Assembly (NCBI GenBank): GCA_964434165.1
Contig: CAYSUS010000047.1
Span: 1-55,363, forward strand
Length of the DNA stretch: 55,363 nt
Origin: CAYSUS01 sp964434165
GTDB lineage: Bacteria; Planctomycetota; Planctomycetia; Pirellulales; Thermoguttaceae
Direction: 5' to 3'
Shown piece after piece: positions 25,844-34,943 of the stretch. The notes under the pieces were generated by a model. The model had not been told where the DNA came from, searched no databases, and was given only the letters and a program-made list of their open reading frames with translations. Numbering within the stretch: position 1 is the stretch's first letter; the number at the start of each line of letters is the position of its first letter. Both the position numbers and the translations under genes were made by a program.

Positions 25844-27202
25844 GTGGACGGCAAGGCCGCTCCCGCCCACCCCTCCTCGAATTCCTCCATGGCCTCCTCC
25901 ATCCAGAAACAGCGGGTGCTGGTCGCATCGCTCACGTTGAGCGGCCTGTTGGCCGGGGCAGCGGTCGGCGGGCTGGCAGCACTGCGGTACGCCCAGAGCC
26001 GACTCGAGGACCCCGAGTTCCTCGCCGCGCAGCTCGCGCAGCTTGAAACGGAGAACGATAAGGCAAACGACGCTCCTCGGGCGCTGGTACGGCTCAGCAC
26101 CGCCCGGAGCAAGTCGATCCAGCCGACGCGCCCGTTCGTCGGTCGCCTGGTCGAGATTCAGAAGGTCACCGTCTGCGCCGAAGTAACGGGCAACGTGGTC
26201 GAGCTGCCCGTCGAGGAGGGCACGCCGGTCTCGGGCGGTGAGACCCTCCTCGCGCGGATCGACGAGGTGTGGAGCGAGCTCTCCCTGGCGCAGCGCGAGG
26301 CCCAGGTGGCCTCGGCCCAGGCGCGACTGGACTACGAAGAGGCCGAGCTGGATCGGCTTCAGCGAATCGTCGATCGCAACGTGATCACCCAGAGCGAGCT
26401 GCAGGCCAGGCAGTCCAAGGTAGACGAGCTTCGGGCCGCGCTTGAAGAGGCCAGAGTCGCGGCGCGCGAGGAACAGGAGCGCCGGCGGAGGTCGCGGATC
26501 CTCGCTCCCTTCGACGGGACCGTGGTAGCCAAGCACGTGGAGCTGGGAGGACACGTCGCGCCCGGCACGCCGATCGTCGAGATCGTCTCTCGCGGGCAGG
26601 TCGATGCCCTTCTGATGATCCCCGAGTCGGTGGTCAACCGCGTCGCCGTGGGCCAGGACCTGGCGGTTCACGTCGATCCTCTTGGGGAGGACGTGCCGGG
26701 CAAGGTGGTTTCGGTGACGCCGTACGGGCCCGGGGCTTCGCGCACGTTTCCGGTTCGCGTGCGCCTGGACGACCAGGACGGCCGGCTGAAAGCCGGGATG
26801 AGCGTGACGGCGGTGATCGCGACCGGGCCGATGCGCGAGGCCTTGGTGGTTTCCAGCGACGCGGTGCTCGTGCGGCCCGACGGCTCGACGGTCTGGGTCG
26901 CCGCGGTGGACGAACGCGGCGAGGCCGCCACGGTCCTGCCCGTCCCCGTGGCGATCACGGTGCGCGCCGAGGAGGAGTACGCCGTCCAGTCGGAGACCGC
27001 GGAGGGGCGTTCGCTTCTCCGGCCCGGCGCTTCGGTGGTGATCGAGGGAGCCGAGCGCCTCACGCCGCGCCAGCAAGTGGGCGTGGTCCGGCTCGCCCCG
27101 GGGCTGTCGTCCGAGGTGGCGCAGCCGGACGCCGACCGCGAGCCGCCCCGGCCGGGGGCCGTGCCGTCGTTGCCGGCGCCGGCCGGCGGCCAGGAGGGCT
27201 GA
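25844..27202 (+). CDS. RND efflux periplasmic adaptor (membrane fusion protein)
   Basis: About 452 residues. An N-terminal membrane anchor (VLVASLTLSGLLAGAAVGGLAAL) is followed by a biotinyl-lipoyl-like half (VTGNVVELPVEEGTPVSGGETLLARID), a long helical hairpin (LAQREAQVASAQARLDYEEAEL... to AAREEQERRRR), the second lipoyl half (ILAPFDGTVVAKHVELGGHVAPGTPIVEI) and beta-barrel parts. This is the HlyD/AcrA plan. GTG at 25844 has GGGGA five nt upstream; ATG at 25889 without a ribosome site is the alternative. It ends 2 nt before the pump gene, so the two are translated together. No outer membrane TolC-like partner is in the window. Confidence 0.9.
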   Translation: MDGKAAPAHPSSNSSMASSIQKQRVLVASLTLSGLLAGAAVGGLAALRYAQSRLEDPEFLAAQLAQLETENDKANDAPRALVRLSTARSKSIQPTRPFVGRLVEIQKVTVCAEVTGNVVELPVEEGTPVSGGETLLARIDEVWSELSLAQREAQVASAQARLDYEEAELDRLQRIVDRNVITQSELQARQSKVDELRAALEEARVAAREEQERRRRSRILAPFDGTVVAKHVELGGHVAPGTPIVEIVSRGQVDALLMIPESVVNRVAVGQDLAVHVDPLGEDVPGKVVSVTPYGPGASRTFPVRVRLDDQDGRLKAGMSVTAVIATGPMREALVVSSDAVLVRPDGSTVWVAAVDERGEAATVLPVPVAITVRAEEEYAVQSETAEGRSLLRPGASVVIEGAERLTPRQQVGVVRLAPGLSSEVAQPDADREPPRPGAVPSLPAPAGGQEG

Positions 27203-27204
27203 TC

Positions 27205-30200
27205 ATGGACCCGATCGACTTCGCGATCCGCAATCCCGTGAAGGTGGCCGTGGGCGTGATCCTCACGATCCTCTTCGGCGTGATCGCGCTGGAGGCGATT
27301 CCCATCCAGCTCACGCCCGACGTGGAGCGCCCCGTGGTCACGGTGCGCACCGAGTGGCCGGGGCGCAGCCCCGAGGAGATCGAGGAATCGATCCTCATCG
27401 AGCAGGAGGAGAAGCTCAAGACGCTCCAGGGGCTGTGGAAGATGACGTCCACCGCGGAACTGGGTCGGGCGCGGATCACGCTGGAGTTCAACATCGGGTT
27501 CGATGTCACCCGGGCGCTCCAGGAAGTGGCCAGCCGGCTGGATGAGGTCAAGCAGTATCCGGCCGACGTGGAGCGGCCCGTGGTGCGGGCCTCGGACACG
27601 GCCAGCGACGACGCGGTCGCCTACTGCCTGCTCCAGGCCGAGGATCCCGAGTTCGAGGTCGCGCGGGCCTACGACTTCGCCGATCGTTTCGTGAAGCCGG
27701 CCCTGGAGCGGATCGCCGGGGTGGCGGAGGTAGGGATCTACGGCGGACGCGAGCACGAGGTCCAGGTGCGGTTCGACCCCAAGGCCCTGGCCCAGCGGGG
27801 CATCGGCCTGGTCGAGCTTCGCGACGCGCTTCGGTCGGACAACGTGAACGAGTCGGCCGGCGACATGCCCTCCGGCCGCCAGGACGTTCGGTTCCGCGTG
27901 ATCGGGCAGTTCGACGCGCTCGATCCTCTGCGGCGTACGATCGTCAAGTACGACGACCGCGGCGTGCCGATCCGCGTGGAGGACGTCGCCGAGGTGACGC
28001 TCGCTCTGGAGAAGAAGGTCCACTTCGACGAGTGCAAGGGCAAAACCTCGATGACCCTCTTCGTGAAGCGCGAGACCGGGACCAACGTTCTGGAGATCAT
28101 GGAGGACGTGCGCCGCGTGATCGGCGAGCTGAACGCCGCGGGTGGGGTGCTTCGGTCGTTCAAGAACGACCGTTACGGACTGCGCCTGCGTCTGGTGGTG
28201 GACGACACCTATTACATCAACCGCGCCGTGAAACTGGTCAGGGAGAACCTCGTGCTGGGCGGGAGCCTGGCCGTCCTGGTGCTCCTGCTGTTCCTGCGCA
28301 GCGTGCGCCCCACGCTGATCGTCGCAGTGGCGATCCCGATCTCGGTGATCGGGACCTTCGTGGTTATGGCCCTCACGGGGCGCAATCTGAACGTGATCTC
28401 GCTGGCCGGCTTGAGCTTCGCCGTGGGGATGGTCGTCGATAACGCGATCGTCGTGCTGGAGAACATCGACCGTCACCTCGCGTTGGGCGAACCGCCGGCC
28501 CGGGCGGCCTCCCGCGGATCGCGCGAGGTGTGGGGGGCGATCCTCGCCTCGACGCTGACGACGGTCGCCGTGTTCGCCCCGGTTCTGACGATACGTGAGG
28601 AGACCGGGCAGCTCTTCTACGACATCGCCCTGGCCATCTGCGCGGCGGTGATTCTTTCGCTGGTGGTCTCGATCACCGTGATCCCCTCGGCCGCGGCCAA
28701 GTCACTGCGCCGTCGCGGCGCGCGGGGACCGCTGTGGAAGGCCGCCCACTCGCTGTTCGGCCTCACGTGGATCCTGACGCGGGCGGCCGACGCGTTCGCG
28801 CGGATGATCCACGCGATGACCTACCCCAGCCTGGCCGGGGTGTGGCTCCGCCTGGTGGTGATCGGCCTGATCACGACCGTGGCCCTGGGCTTGAGCTGGT
28901 CGCTGATGCCGCCGGCCAGCTACCTGCCGGACGGGAACAAGAACTTCACGTTCGGGCTGATGTTCAACCCGCCGGGCTATTCGCTTCAGCAGAATACCTC
29001 GGTGGCCAAGCGGCTGGAGGCCTCGGTCCGGCCTTACTGGGAGGCCGAAGACACCGAAGAGGCCACGGCCATCGGCACGCTGGTTGACGCCCAGACCGGG
29101 AAACCGATCGAACGGGTCCCGGCGCTGGACGAGTTCTTCTACGTGGTCTCCCGGGGCCGGGTGTTCATGATCGCCACGAGCAAGGACCCGGAGAACGTGC
29201 GCCCGGTGAAGGCGATCCTCACCCAGGCCATGAAGGACATCCCCGGCAGCTACGGCTACGCCACGCAGCGGTCGATCTTCGGACGCCGCTCGGGTGGGTC
29301 GAACTCCGTGGAGGTGGAAGTGGTGGGGACCGACATGCAGCGGCTGAAGGCCAGCGCCGCGTATCTCCAGAAGAAGCTGATGGCCGAGTTCTCCAACTTC
29401 GCGGTGCGCAGCGACCCGATGACCTTCAACGAGGCCGGCCCCGAGCGGCGGATCGTCATCGACCAGGTGCGGGCGAAGGAACTCGGGCTGGACGTGGGGG
29501 CCCTGGCCGTGGCCGCCCGGGCGCTGGTGGACGGAGCCGTGGTGGGCGACTTCAACTTCGACGGGGACAACATCGACCTGGTAATCATCCGCCACCCCCA
29601 GATCGCGGTTTCGCCGGACCGGCTCGGCGACGTGCCGCTGGCGATCCGTGACCGCGAGGACGCAACGTCGATCCTGCCGCTGGGCGAGCTGGTGGATTTC
29701 GTGGCGGCCGACGCCTCGCAGTCGATCCGCCGCGTGGAGCAGCGGCGCGCCGTGACGTTCACCGTCAGCCCGCCGCCCGAAATGGCCCTGGAGCAGGCCC
29801 AGGCCCGCATCGAGGAGTTGGTCGCCCTGTCGCGGCGCGAGGGGGGCATGGCCTCGGACGTGCAGGTCGCCATGTCCGGCAATGCCGACAAGCTGACCCA
29901 GGTCCGGACGGCGCTCCTGGGCCGCTGGGACGGCTGGAACATGGACTCGCTGGCCAGCGTGGGCCTGAGCCGGTTCTTCCTCGCCCTGCTGATCACCTAC
30001 CTCTTGATGGCGGCCCTGTTCGAGAGCTTCCTCTATCCCTTCGTGATCCTTCTCAGCGTTCCGCTGGCCACCGTGGGAGGGTTCGTGGGGCTCCGCCTAG
30101 TCCGCCTGCTCGATCCCACCCAGCAGCTCGACACGCTCACCATGCTGGGGTTCATCATCCTCATCGGAGTGGTGGTGAATAACGCGATCCTGCTGGTGCA

Positions 30201-30570
30201 CCAGGCGCTGAACTTCATGCGCGGCATCGGCGAAGGGGAGCAGGACGTCCTGGCGGCGCTGCCCCCGCGCGAGGCGGTACGCCAGTCGGTGAAGACCCGC
30301 ATCCGGCCGATCTTCATGACGACGGCCACCAGCGTGTTCGGGATGCTGCCTCTGGTGCTCGCGCCGGGGGCCGGAAGCGAGCTGTACCGGGGTCTCGGTG
30401 CGGTGGTGGTCGGCGGGCTGGTATGTTCAACTCTGTTCACGCTGCTCATGGTCCCGCTTCTGTTCAGCCTCGTGGTCGACGCCGAGCGGGTCCTCCGTCG
30501 CGAGAGCCGGGTCGCCCGGGAGGACGCCGAACCGTCCCTGCCGGCGCCGGTGCAGCACGCGGAGGTCTGA
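27205..30570 (+). CDS. RND-type efflux pump, inner membrane transporter (AcrB/HAE-like)
   Basis: 1121 residues, 12-TM RND plan with two large periplasmic loops. TM1 lies at residues 11-30 (VKVAVGVILTILFGVIALEAIP). The TM4 proton-relay segment is present (LAGLSFAVGMVVDNAIVVLENIDRH, with the Asp and Glu needed for proton flux), and the second half repeats the plan (LTMLGFIILIGVVVNNAILLVHQALN). TR-like regions (RPIFMTTATSVFGMLPLVLAPGAGSELYRGLG) are typical. AGGAGG before the ATG is nearly ideal. It extrudes hydrophobic or cationic compounds using the proton gradient; the substrate cannot be told. The next gene on the other strand ends 21 nt away. Confidence 0.95.
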   Translation: MDPIDFAIRNPVKVAVGVILTILFGVIALEAIPIQLTPDVERPVVTVRTEWPGRSPEEIEESILIEQEEKLKTLQGLWKMTSTAELGRARITLEFNIGFDVTRALQEVASRLDEVKQYPADVERPVVRASDTASDDAVAYCLLQAEDPEFEVARAYDFADRFVKPALERIAGVAEVGIYGGREHEVQVRFDPKALAQRGIGLVELRDALRSDNVNESAGDMPSGRQDVRFRVIGQFDALDPLRRTIVKYDDRGVPIRVEDVAEVTLALEKKVHFDECKGKTSMTLFVKRETGTNVLEIMEDVRRVIGELNAAGGVLRSFKNDRYGLRLRLVVDDTYYINRAVKLVRENLVLGGSLAVLVLLLFLRSVRPTLIVAVAIPISVIGTFVVMALTGRNLNVISLAGLSFAVGMVVDNAIVVLENIDRHLALGEPPARAASRGSREVWGAILASTLTTVAVFAPVLTIREETGQLFYDIALAICAAVILSLVVSITVIPSAAAKSLRRRGARGPLWKAAHSLFGLTWILTRAADAFARMIHAMTYPSLAGVWLRLVVIGLITTVALGLSWSLMPPASYLPDGNKNFTFGLMFNPPGYSLQQNTSVAKRLEASVRPYWEAEDTEEATAIGTLVDAQTGKPIERVPALDEFFYVVSRGRVFMIATSKDPENVRPVKAILTQAMKDIPGSYGYATQRSIFGRRSGGSNSVEVEVVGTDMQRLKASAAYLQKKLMAEFSNFAVRSDPMTFNEAGPERRIVIDQVRAKELGLDVGALAVAARALVDGAVVGDFNFDGDNIDLVIIRHPQIAVSPDRLGDVPLAIRDREDATSILPLGELVDFVAADASQSIRRVEQRRAVTFTVSPPPEMALEQAQARIEELVALSRREGGMASDVQVAMSGNADKLTQVRTALLGRWDGWNMDSLASVGLSRFFLALLITYLLMAALFESFLYPFVILLSVPLATVGGFVGLRLVRLLDPTQQLDTLTMLGFIILIGVVVNNAILLVHQALNFMRGIGEGEQDVLAALPPREAVRQSVKTRIRPIFMTTATSVFGMLPLVLAPGAGSELYRGLGAVVVGGLVCSTLFTLLMVPLLFSLVVDAERVLRRESRVAREDAEPSLPAPVQHAEV

Positions 30571-30591
30571 GTGCGATCGGAGCAGCCGGCG

Positions 30592-31131
30592 TCAGCAAAC
30601 GGCGCCGGCGGCGTCCGCCCCCGCGCGGTCGCGGCGGAGGCTCTGTTCGCCGCCGGACGGCCCGGACGGATACTCCCCGTAGAACCGTTTGATGTAGTGC
30701 CGCTGCCACCGCGAGGGGCAGTGAGGCTCCCAGCCGTGGCGGGCAAGCAGCCGTCGCGAGATCCGCCAGTTGCTCACGTTGGCAAGGATCGCGTCGCTCC
30801 GCTTGATCCGCGCGATCTCGTCCATGACCTGGAGCACCCGCACGAGAGTCGCGTAGGTCGTGCCACGCGAGGAGATTACATACGTGAGAGCCAGGAAATC
30901 GGGGAACCGACGCGGTTGGCTGTAGTACAACTGGCAGCGGTCCCCGCGCCGGTACCCGTGCCACCAGCGGCCGAGAAGCAGGATCTCGGCCACGGACACG
31001 AGCCGCGGAAACGGCCGTAGCGTCACCCGCTGGAAGCTCCCGCGCCGGGCCTCGATCATCCCGTGCCGGCGGCGACGGAGCACGTCGGCTCCGGCGTCAA
31101 GGTCGGTGACCGTCTGGAAGAGCGGCGGCAC
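30592..31131 (-). CDS. Conserved protein of unknown function (RWxRHYIKRFYGEYP motif)
   Basis: About 179 residues, soluble, without signal peptide. Distinct stretches: RRGSFQRVTLRPFPRL, LGRWWHGYRRGDRCQLYYSQPRRFPDFLALTYVIS (in parts), MDEIARIKRSDAILANVSNWRISRRLLARHGWE and RWQRHYIKRFYGEYP. The middle, with DEIARIKRSDAIL...NWRISRRLLARHGW, has the feel of a GNAT-like or small enzyme fold, but I cannot name the family; I believe similar proteins occur in other planctomycetes. The GTG at 31131 gives the fuller N terminus; ATG at 31059 is the alternative, and neither has a clear ribosome site. It lies downstream of the prepilin peptidase gene. Confidence 0.6.
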   Translation of the reverse strand: MPPLFQTVTDLDAGADVLRRRRHGMIEARRGSFQRVTLRPFPRLVSVAEILLLGRWWHGYRRGDRCQLYYSQPRRFPDFLALTYVISSRGTTYATLVRVLQVMDEIARIKRSDAILANVSNWRISRRLLARHGWEPHCPSRWQRHYIKRFYGEYPSGPSGGEQSLRRDRAGADAAGAVC

Positions 31132-31232
31132 GCGTGGGGGCCTCGTCGGCTGGCAGTTCTTGGGGGGGAGGCTGGGGAAGTATAGCTCGGGCGAGAGCGG
31201 TGCGGTTCGACGCAGAGCGAGGGGCCTTCCAA

Positions 31233-31260
31233 GACTTCCGAAGTCCTCGAGACCTCGGAA
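31233..31260. repeat. Palindromic repeat, copy 3 (GACTTC-C-GAAGTC core)
   Basis: GACTTCCGAAGTC (31233-31245) is a perfect palindrome about its centre and the reverse complement of copies 1 and 2. It overlaps a second stem, TTCCGAAGTC (31236-31245), 5-nt loop, GACCTCGGAA (31251-31260), with one mismatch. It lies just downstream of the prepilin peptidase stop codon. Confidence 0.7.
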
Positions 31261-31268
31261 ATCTGGCC

Positions 31269-32576
31269 CTACCCCCAGAGCGAGCGCAACAGGCGCATGG
31301 CCGCGAGCATCACGGCCATCAGCCCCATGCACACAAGCACGATCAGCGGAATCAGCGGCCCAAGGAGGAAGTACTCGTCCACTGCGTCCCAGAACTGCGG
31401 CCAGAAGACCAGCACGGTGAGCGCCGCCAGGCAGAGGAAGGGGCCGTAGGGGATCTCGTGCTCGCTGTGCAGGACGACGTTCAGGATACCCACGCCCAGC
31501 GCGAAGAAGGGGGCCAGAAGAAAGATGAGCAGGCACGGCTGCCAGCCCATGAAGGTGCCGATCATGGCCATCAGCGTGACGTCGCCGAAGCCCATCGCCT
31601 CGCGCCCCATCACGTTGGTGCCGATCACGCGGACCATCCAAACGAGCATGCCGGCGGCGGCCATGCCGACCAGGGCCGAGAGCAGCCCGACCCACCGAAG
31701 GTAGATTCCGTTGGGGGCACCCCAGGCACCCTGGCCGCCGAGCAGCCATACGCCCACGATGGGCAGCGAACCGATGACACCCAGGATGAGGATGCTCCGC
31801 GTGGCCTTCTCGCGCCGCAAGCGGGCCCAACTCAGCGCCAGGGCCCGGCAGTAGCCGCGGCGCGTGTACCAGGTCCGCGGCATCAGCCCCACGCACCACA
31901 GCCACCAGCATCCCAGGCCCGCGGCCAGGCCGACCGCATGCGGCCACGCCCGCAGCAAGTCCGGCCAGTGGCCCGACCAGAACGGCGAGAGCACGTGGAG
32001 AAACGCCAGGTGCGGCAACTCATCGCCGCCGGCCACGAGCTGCACGTCGATCACCACCGGCAGCGACCACGGGTAGGCGGCCGCTAGCAAGAGGCCCAGG
32101 AGCGTGCCCGGCACGGTGATCGTGTCGGGAATGATCTTCTCGTCAGCGTCGATCATCGAGGCGGCAAGCATCAACCAGATCAAGGCGACGTGGCAAACGA
32201 ATTGGACGTGAAGCAGGACCTGCGGCGCCTGCTCGTGGGGGATGAACGCCGGCAGAAGCCGAAGCTGACCCACTTCCCACCAGTAGAGCCAGGCGAAGAG
32301 GCCCCCGGTGACGATCTCCAGCAGCATGGGTCGCACCCAGAAGCCACAGCCGTGGAGCGGGACCTCGCGCCGCAGTCCGAGCCAACCGAGGACCGGGACG
32401 CGATCCGTCCAACGACGGGGCGGGGCCTCGGGCTCGGGCGGCGACCAGGGGCTGATCCGCCGGGGGTTCCACGCGAGCCGGTAGATCGCCAGGTTGGCCA
32501 GGCTGCCGGCCGCCGTGCCCAGCACGAAGAGGACCGCCAATCGCACTTCCAGCGGGATGGCAAGGAGCGCGCTCAC
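31269..32576 (-). CDS. Enlarged prepilin leader peptidase (A24 aspartic protease)
   Basis: 435 residues, polytopic. It is the type 4 prepilin/pseudopilin leader peptidase: catalytic D143 in MIDADEKIIPDTI and D332 in GFGDVTLM. In usual PilD-type enzymes the two aspartates are about 60-70 residues apart; here they are 189 apart, with an inserted segment holding extra hydrophobic stretches (HAVGLAAGLGCWWLWCVGL, SILILGVIGSLPIVGVWLLG). The four-cysteine zinc motif normally present between TM1 and TM2 is absent: the equivalent stretch reads RVPVLGWLGLRREVPLHGCG. It starts with GTG, overlapping the aroK stop in GTGA, with GGGGAG five nt before, so it is coupled to aroK. It would process pilins or the pseudopilin-like secreted proteins so abundant in planctomycetes. 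Confidence 0.88.
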   Translation of the reverse strand: MSALLAIPLEVRLAVLFVLGTAAGSLANLAIYRLAWNPRRISPWSPPEPEAPPRRWTDRVPVLGWLGLRREVPLHGCGFWVRPMLLEIVTGGLFAWLYWWEVGQLRLLPAFIPHEQAPQVLLHVQFVCHVALIWLMLAASMIDADEKIIPDTITVPGTLLGLLLAAAYPWSLPVVIDVQLVAGGDELPHLAFLHVLSPFWSGHWPDLLRAWPHAVGLAAGLGCWWLWCVGLMPRTWYTRRGYCRALALSWARLRREKATRSILILGVIGSLPIVGVWLLGGQGAWGAPNGIYLRWVGLLSALVGMAAAGMLVWMVRVIGTNVMGREAMGFGDVTLMAMIGTFMGWQPCLLIFLLAPFFALGVGILNVVLHSEHEIPYGPFLCLAALTVLVFWPQFWDAVDEYFLLGPLIPLIVLVCMGLMAVMLAAMRLLRSLWG

Positions 32577-33112
32577 GCCGGCTCCCCGGCGCCGGGCGCC
32601 ATCTCGAGACGATCCAGGATCTCGTCAGCGATCTGGTCGAGACCCTTGCCCTCGGTATCGATCTCGATCGTTGCCGTCTCGCGATAGACCGGCTCGCGCC
32701 GGGCGAGCACCTCGACGATCTCGCCCAGCCCTCCCTGCCGGGTCAGGTTGGGGCGGCGATCCGCCGTGGTGGCGTCGCCGCCCATGCGGCGGTGGATGGT
32801 GTCGGGCGAGGCCTTCAGCCACACGACGCGCCGGGTTGCCTGCATGGCCCGACGGGTTTCCGGGCGCATCGGGGCCCCGCCCCCGGAGGCCAGGACGAGC
32901 CGATCGCGCAAGAGCAGGTCGCGCGTGACCTCGACCTCCAGATCGCGGAAGGCCGGCTCGCCGTCCTCGGCGAAGATGCGGGCGATGGACTTGCCGGCCC
33001 GGCGCTCGATCTCCACGTCGGCGTCGATCCAGTCCCAGCTCAGCCGCCCGGCGAGCATCCTCGCCAGCGAGGTCTTTCCGGTCGCGCGGTAGCCGATGAG
33101 CACGAGGTTCAT
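32573..33112 (-). CDS. aroK: Shikimate kinase
   Basis: 179 residues, P-loop kinase that phosphorylates shikimate at the 3-hydroxyl. Motifs: MNLVLIGYRATGKTS (Walker A; fixes the start at 33112 rather than the upstream TTG at 33130), DADVEIERRAGKSI (shikimate-binding Asp), LASGGGAPMR (Walker B-like region), RRPNLTR (lid arginine). It follows aroDE by 81 nt and its stop overlaps the prepilin peptidase start by 4 nt. The downstream link with a peptidase is positional only. Confidence 0.95.
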   Translation of the reverse strand: MNLVLIGYRATGKTSLARMLAGRLSWDWIDADVEIERRAGKSIARIFAEDGEPAFRDLEVEVTRDLLLRDRLVLASGGGAPMRPETRRAMQATRRVVWLKASPDTIHRRMGGDATTADRRPNLTRQGGLGEIVEVLARREPVYRETATIEIDTEGKGLDQIADEILDRLEMAPGAGEPA

Positions 33113-33193
33113 GGCGTGGAAGAGCAGCAATCGGAGGTCAGGTGCTTGGCCGGCCGGCTTGCCCGCCGCTTTCGCTGGCGGCGCGCGGTCAGT

Positions 33194-34681
33194 TCAGTAC
33201 TTCGCCGCGGCAATCGCGCGGCGGATGACTTCCCGCATCAGGTCGGCCGGGGCGTCGTGGCCGGTGAACAACTCGAACTGCAGGGCCGCCTGGCGCACGA
33301 ACATGTCGAGGCCCGTGATGACCTTGCAGTTCTGGGCCCGCGCGTCCTTGATGAACAGGGTGTTTTCGGGGTTGTACACGGCGTCGAAGACGACCATCGA
33401 GGGCTTCATGTGGCGGCGCTCGAAGGGCGTCTCGTCCACGTTGGGATGCATGCCCACCGGCGTCCCGTTCACCAGGATGTCGGCCGGCACGCTGTGCCGC
33501 TGCGACCACTCGGCGAAGCGGCACTCGAAGCGGTCGGCCAGGCGCTGGGCCCGATCCGAGGCCCCATCGGCAACGACCACGTTGGCGCCGCGGCGCATCA
33601 GGCCGAATACGATCGCCCGGCCCACTCCGCCGGCGCCCAGGACGAGGGCCACTTTGCCCTTCAGCGGCAGATCGGCCTCGGGGGGAACGCCGAGCGCTTC
33701 CTCCAGGCTGTCCATGGCGGCGCGGTAGTCGGTGTTGTGGCCGATCCGGTCCTCCCCCTCGAAGATCACGGTGTTGCAGGCCCCGATGCCGCGCACGGCG
33801 CCGTCGGCCTGCGTCAGCCGCGGCAGGACGGTCTCCTTGTGCGGGATGGTGACGCTCAGGCCGCGAACGCCCAGCTCGGCGCAGTCGTCGAGGAACTGCG
33901 GAAGGTGCTCCCGCGGGACCCGGAAGGGGACATAGACCTTGTCGAGCTTCAGGTGCCGAAAGGCCGTGTTGTGAATCAGGGGGCTGAGGCTGTGCCCGAC
34001 CGGATCGGCCACCACGCCGTACACGTCGGTCTCTGCGTGGATGTCGTCGTAATGGAAGACCTCGGTCATCTGCTGGAAGCTGAGCTGGCCCGGCGCGAGC
34101 GAGCGCTCGTGGTGAAACGTCGCGTAGGAGAAGGGAGAGCCGAACCTGGCCGCCAGGACCCGCGTCGGAATGCCGATGTCGCCCATGCAGATCCCGATGG
34201 TGGGCAGTTCGCTGTCCCGCACCAGGCGCAGCATGCGGAGATTGTCGTGCGGCTGGTTGGCCATGGTGGCAATCTTCACGATGTCCGCGTCCAGCGCCGC
34301 CAGGTGCCGGTGGACCGCCTCCAGGTCGTCCGGGGTGCGCCGAAAATCGTGCAGGCTGATGACCCGCCGCGTGTTGCCGAACCGGGGAATCTGGCCGGCC
34401 GCGTCCTCCTCCAGATCGACGAACTCCACCCCCTCGGCAATGGCCGTGCGAAGCAGCAAGAGCCGCTCCTCCTCCGGCCGGGCCCATTTGCCGCCGTCGC
34501 GCTCCCTGCGGCACGTGACCACCACGGGGCAGGGCCGGTCGGCAAGGAGGCGCTTGACGTTCACCTCCCCGTTGATGTAGTCCAGACGGAGCTCCACCAG
34601 CTCGGCGCCCTGCTCCACCAGATGCCGATGCTCCGCCATCACGTGGCGGTGACGACCACGGCCGATACTGACGCAGATCAT
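33194..34681 (-). CDS. aroDE: Bifunctional type I 3-dehydroquinate dehydratase / shikimate dehydrogenase
   Basis: 495 residues. Residues 1-215 are a type I dehydroquinate dehydratase: MICVSIGRGRH, LVELRLDYI, catalytic His in VISLHDF and the Schiff-base Lys in DIVKIATMANQ. Residues 230-490 are shikimate dehydrogenase: YGVVADPVGHSLSPLIHN, catalytic Lys in TIPHKE, GACNTVI, the NADP site LGAGGVGRAIVFGLMRRGANVVV and ILVNGTPVGM. The fusion runs steps 3 and 4 of the pathway in one chain, as in plants and some bacteria. I start at 34681 because the sequence before it is low-complexity and pyrimidine-rich with no homology. No ribosome site is seen. It leads the aroDE-aroK-prepilin peptidase cluster. 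Confidence 0.95.
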   Translation of the reverse strand: MICVSIGRGRHRHVMAEHRHLVEQGAELVELRLDYINGEVNVKRLLADRPCPVVVTCRRERDGGKWARPEEERLLLLRTAIAEGVEFVDLEEDAAGQIPRFGNTRRVISLHDFRRTPDDLEAVHRHLAALDADIVKIATMANQPHDNLRMLRLVRDSELPTIGICMGDIGIPTRVLAARFGSPFSYATFHHERSLAPGQLSFQQMTEVFHYDDIHAETDVYGVVADPVGHSLSPLIHNTAFRHLKLDKVYVPFRVPREHLPQFLDDCAELGVRGLSVTIPHKETVLPRLTQADGAVRGIGACNTVIFEGEDRIGHNTDYRAAMDSLEEALGVPPEADLPLKGKVALVLGAGGVGRAIVFGLMRRGANVVVADGASDRAQRLADRFECRFAEWSQRHSVPADILVNGTPVGMHPNVDETPFERRHMKPSMVVFDAVYNPENTLFIKDARAQNCKVITGLDMFVRQAALQFELFTGHDAPADLMREVIRRAIAAAKY

Positions 34682-34685
34682 ACAG

Positions 34686-34717
34686 AGGGGGTAGAGGGTA
34701 GGGGGCAAGGGGTAGGG
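34686..34717 (+). repeat. G-rich run before aroDE start
   Basis: Plus-strand runs of 3-5 G separated by short TA/CAA spacers, a G-quadruplex-type pattern. It lies within 5 nt of the aroDE start codon, on the opposite strand to the gene, so the aroDE leader RNA is C-rich there. Confidence 0.55.
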
Positions 34718-34943
34718 GTCGCAGCCGATCGCCGCTCCCCGGTCCAGCGTCTCACTTTACTCTCGAACTACCGCTCCTGCCAAGCGGCGCGCCGCCGTTG
34801 CGGCGGGGCCTTCTCCTGCAAGGCTCGATGGATCACACAGGGGGCGGGAGTCAGACGGCAGGGACCGGGTCGCAGGTTGGGAATCGGCTCGCGAGGTTCC
34901 GACTTCCGACTCCCGGTGCTCGCCACCGCTTGCCATTCCGCAT

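Noticed and set aside
30592..31131. REP-associated or IS200-like transposase
   Set aside because: No HUH motif or catalytic tyrosine context is present, in spite of the nearby palindrome.
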